DNA of 6,097 nt. It comes from Sphingomonadales bacterium (GTDB lineage Bacteria > Pseudomonadota > Alphaproteobacteria > Sphingomonadales > Sphingomonadaceae). The stretch is from the NCBI GenBank assembly GCA_013298745.1, contig JAAFIT010000161.1:1-6097 (forward strand), read 5' to 3'. The translations under genes and the position numbers were made by a program. Below are positions 4,476 through 6,097 of the stretch, piece after piece. Every line of letters starts with the position of its first letter. Within the stretch, counting starts at the first letter, position 1. The notes beneath the pieces were generated by a model. That model was given only the letters and a program-made list of their open reading frames with translations. It was not told the origin of the DNA and ran no database searches.

Positions 4476-6074
4476 TTATTTTGCCAGCGCCGCCTTTTCG
4501 CGCGCCACCTGGTCGGCGACCGACTTCAGCAGCGCCGGGGCGTCGAACACCATGCCGTCTTTGATGGTCCAGCGCACACCGCCGACGCGTTCGGTTTTCT
4601 GCGTTGCTTCGTTCAGGCGTTCAAAGCCGGTGCCGTAAAGCGTCTTGAAATTCTGCAGCGGGTTTTCGGGCACAATGACGAGATCGGCGACCATGCCGGG
4701 ACGGACCAGCCCGAACTGCGGTTCGGTGCCCTTGGGGTCATTGAGCGTGCGCGCGCCGTTGATCGTTGCCGCCTCGATGACTTCGAGTGGCGCAAAGCCG
4801 GCTTCCTGGAGCATTTCGAGTTCGAGGACATAGCCGAAGCCCCAGAGCTGATAGATGAAGCCGGGGTCGCTGCCGGTCGTCACCCGGCCGCCCATGTTCT
4901 TGTAATCATTCACCAGCCGCATGTAGCGTTGGTAGTAATTGCGCCAGGTCACTTCACGCGCCGTCGTCCAGTCGAAGAAATAGCTGCCATGGTTGTCGCG
5001 GTTCGATTCATAATATGCGGTCATCGACGGCAGGGCATAGGCTGCGTGCCAATCGGCGTTCTTGGCCCGCATCAGATCGCGGCTGGCGCTGTAGATGTTG
5101 AAGGTGGGATCGAACACCACGCCGGTGGCCTTTTGCGCCTTGAGATAATCGACCCATTCCGGCCCGCCGGGTTCGTAAATCTGGTTCCAGATCTCGGCGA
5201 TGCCGCCAAAGCGCATCTGTTCGTCGTTGAAATTGTAATCGGCCGGCGTGTCCTGCACCCGGCGGTCCTTCAGCATCGATTCGAAATGGCCGTAGAAATG
5301 GGTAATTGTACCCAAACCGGCCGCCGCCGCATCGCGGGCGTTGAATTCGGCGATGTTGGGCTGGCTGAGGTGGGCGACGGTGCCGAGGCCGAGCTTTTTC
5401 GCCTCGTCGATCGCCGCCCTGTTGATCGCCGGGGTTTCGTCGCCGCGATTGAAGAATTTGATGCCATCGACGCCCTGTTTGGCGGCCCAGCGCACCCAGA
5501 GCCGCGCCTTTTCCGGTGTCTGCACTCTCCCCTGGTCCCAGCCGGAACCGAGCGTCTGATAGACATAAAGGTGCGGCGCGGTGATGGTGTTGGCGGCGCT
5601 GCGGCGCTTGTCATCGAGGGCATGGGCGACGTCGCTGCCGAACAGCGGCACGCTGCGCACCGTGGTAACGCCGTGGGCCAGCCACAGGCGATAGGCATAG
5701 CTCGGGTCGGGCGCCTTGTCAGGATCGCCATTGTGGCCGTGCATGTCGACAAAGCCGGGCAGCACGAACATGCCGGTGGCGTCGATTTCGCGGGTCGCGC
5801 CGCTCGGCGGCCGGTTGGCGCGGACCGGCAGGCCGGGGGTTCCGGCGCTGCGGATTTCGGCGATGCGGTTGCCCTTGATGACGATATCGGCGGGGCCATA
5901 GGGCGGACCGCCATTGCCGGTGATGATGGTGGCGCCGCGAATGACCAAAGTCGGATAGGGGCCATCGCCCTCAGCGGCAGCGCGCGGCGGGGTCGGCAAC
6001 ATTTCCGCCGCGAGCGCCGGAAGCGCAATCGCTGCCATTATGGCACCGATGCACAACTGCCGGATGTGCTTCAT
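4476..6074 (-). CDS. Exported metal-dependent amidohydrolase (amidohydrolase superfamily)
   Basis: The complete 532-residue protein has a signal peptide (MKHIRQLCIGAIMAAIALPA, likely cut after LAA at residue 23), so it probably works in the periplasm. A small beta domain (about 43-105: LVIRGATIITGNG, IVIKGNRIAEI, MFVLPGFVDMHGH) leads into the metal barrel. The ligand set of binuclear amidohydrolases is visible: H112 and H114 (MHGH), K206 in GIKFF as candidate carboxylated lysine, H235 (VAHLSQ), H259 (ITHFYGH) and D403 (GSDPG). The C-terminal part has INGARTL and FGLVRPGMVADLVIVPENPL, typical of the imidazolonepropionase/dihydroorotase-like branch. It hydrolyses a C-N or related bond; relatives include peptidases such as prolidases, but the substrate is unclear. 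AGAGGG seven bases before ATG supports the start. It converges on the PEP-CTERM gene across the repeat block, with no sign that they are functionally linked. Confidence 0.93.
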   Translation of the reverse strand: MKHIRQLCIGAIMAAIALPALAAEMLPTPPRAAAEGDGPYPTLVIRGATIITGNGGPPYGPADIVIKGNRIAEIRSAGTPGLPVRANRPPSGATREIDATGMFVLPGFVDMHGHNGDPDKAPDPSYAYRLWLAHGVTTVRSVPLFGSDVAHALDDKRRSAANTITAPHLYVYQTLGSGWDQGRVQTPEKARLWVRWAAKQGVDGIKFFNRGDETPAINRAAIDEAKKLGLGTVAHLSQPNIAEFNARDAAAAGLGTITHFYGHFESMLKDRRVQDTPADYNFNDEQMRFGGIAEIWNQIYEPGGPEWVDYLKAQKATGVVFDPTFNIYSASRDLMRAKNADWHAAYALPSMTAYYESNRDNHGSYFFDWTTAREVTWRNYYQRYMRLVNDYKNMGGRVTTGSDPGFIYQLWGFGYVLELEMLQEAGFAPLEVIEAATINGARTLNDPKGTEPQFGLVRPGMVADLVIVPENPLQNFKTLYGTGFERLNEATQKTERVGGVRWTIKDGMVFDAPALLKSVADQVAREKAALAK

Positions 6075-6081
6075 GTTTCCG

Positions 6082-6087
6082 CCCTCT
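6082..6087 (-). promoter_or_regulatory. Ribosome binding site of the amidohydrolase gene
   Basis: AGAGGG on the minus strand is separated by seven bases (CGGAAAC) from the ATG at 6074. The promoter lies beyond the right edge of the window. Confidence 0.65.
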
Positions 6088-6097
6088 TGTCCCTGTC

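Noticed and set aside
4211..4564. Plus-strand frame of 117 codons over the direct repeats
   Set aside because: It is built from the two repeats and a very Arg-rich linker, and runs antisense into the amidohydrolase C-terminus. No ribosome binding site was seen.

Overview
The window looks like a high-GC alphaproteobacterial chromosome, most likely from the Sphingomonadales. The best clue is the C-terminus of the protein at 2676-3734, which carries the PEP-A-S-W-A-M sorting signal (the PEPxxWA variant of PEP-CTERM) that is typical of that order. The lineage is inferred from the sequence alone.

Layout, left to right. A nitroreductase-family gene starts at 257 on the minus strand and runs off the left edge. 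Upstream of it on the same strand is a two-component pair: a six-helix membrane histidine kinase (1100-2509) followed by a NarL/LuxR-type response regulator (456-1103), joined by a 4-base ATGA overlap. The kinase is divergent from a plus-strand gene for a secreted PEPxxWA-CTERM protein (2676-3734). The shared upstream region (2510-2675) holds a dense G-tract block with G-quadruplex potential on the kinase coding strand and a perfect palindrome, CGTTAA-TTGG-TTAACG. A possible 55-codon ORF overlaps the PEP-CTERM stop codon by ATGA.

From 3899 to 4475 there is no convincing gene, but much structured, repetitive DNA: two copies of a hairpin-containing REP-like element in opposite orientation, a short minus-strand match to a tRNA 3' end (proline-like) that is too short to be functional, a boxA-like sequence, two 39-bp direct repeats exactly 180 bp apart that each form a stem-loop, a perfect 9-bp hairpin between them, and a very GC-rich hairpin.

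The right end is a complete minus-strand gene (4476-6074) for an exported metal-dependent amidohydrolase with its catalytic ligand set intact.

Functional picture: the kinase and regulator form a plausible sensing unit whose nearest candidate target is the divergent surface or exported protein. The nitroreductase and amidohydrolase are probably independent enzymes. The exosortase expected to process the PEP-CTERM protein is not in this window. The most unusual parts are the G-tract/palindrome divergent control region and the structured repeat block at 3899-4475.
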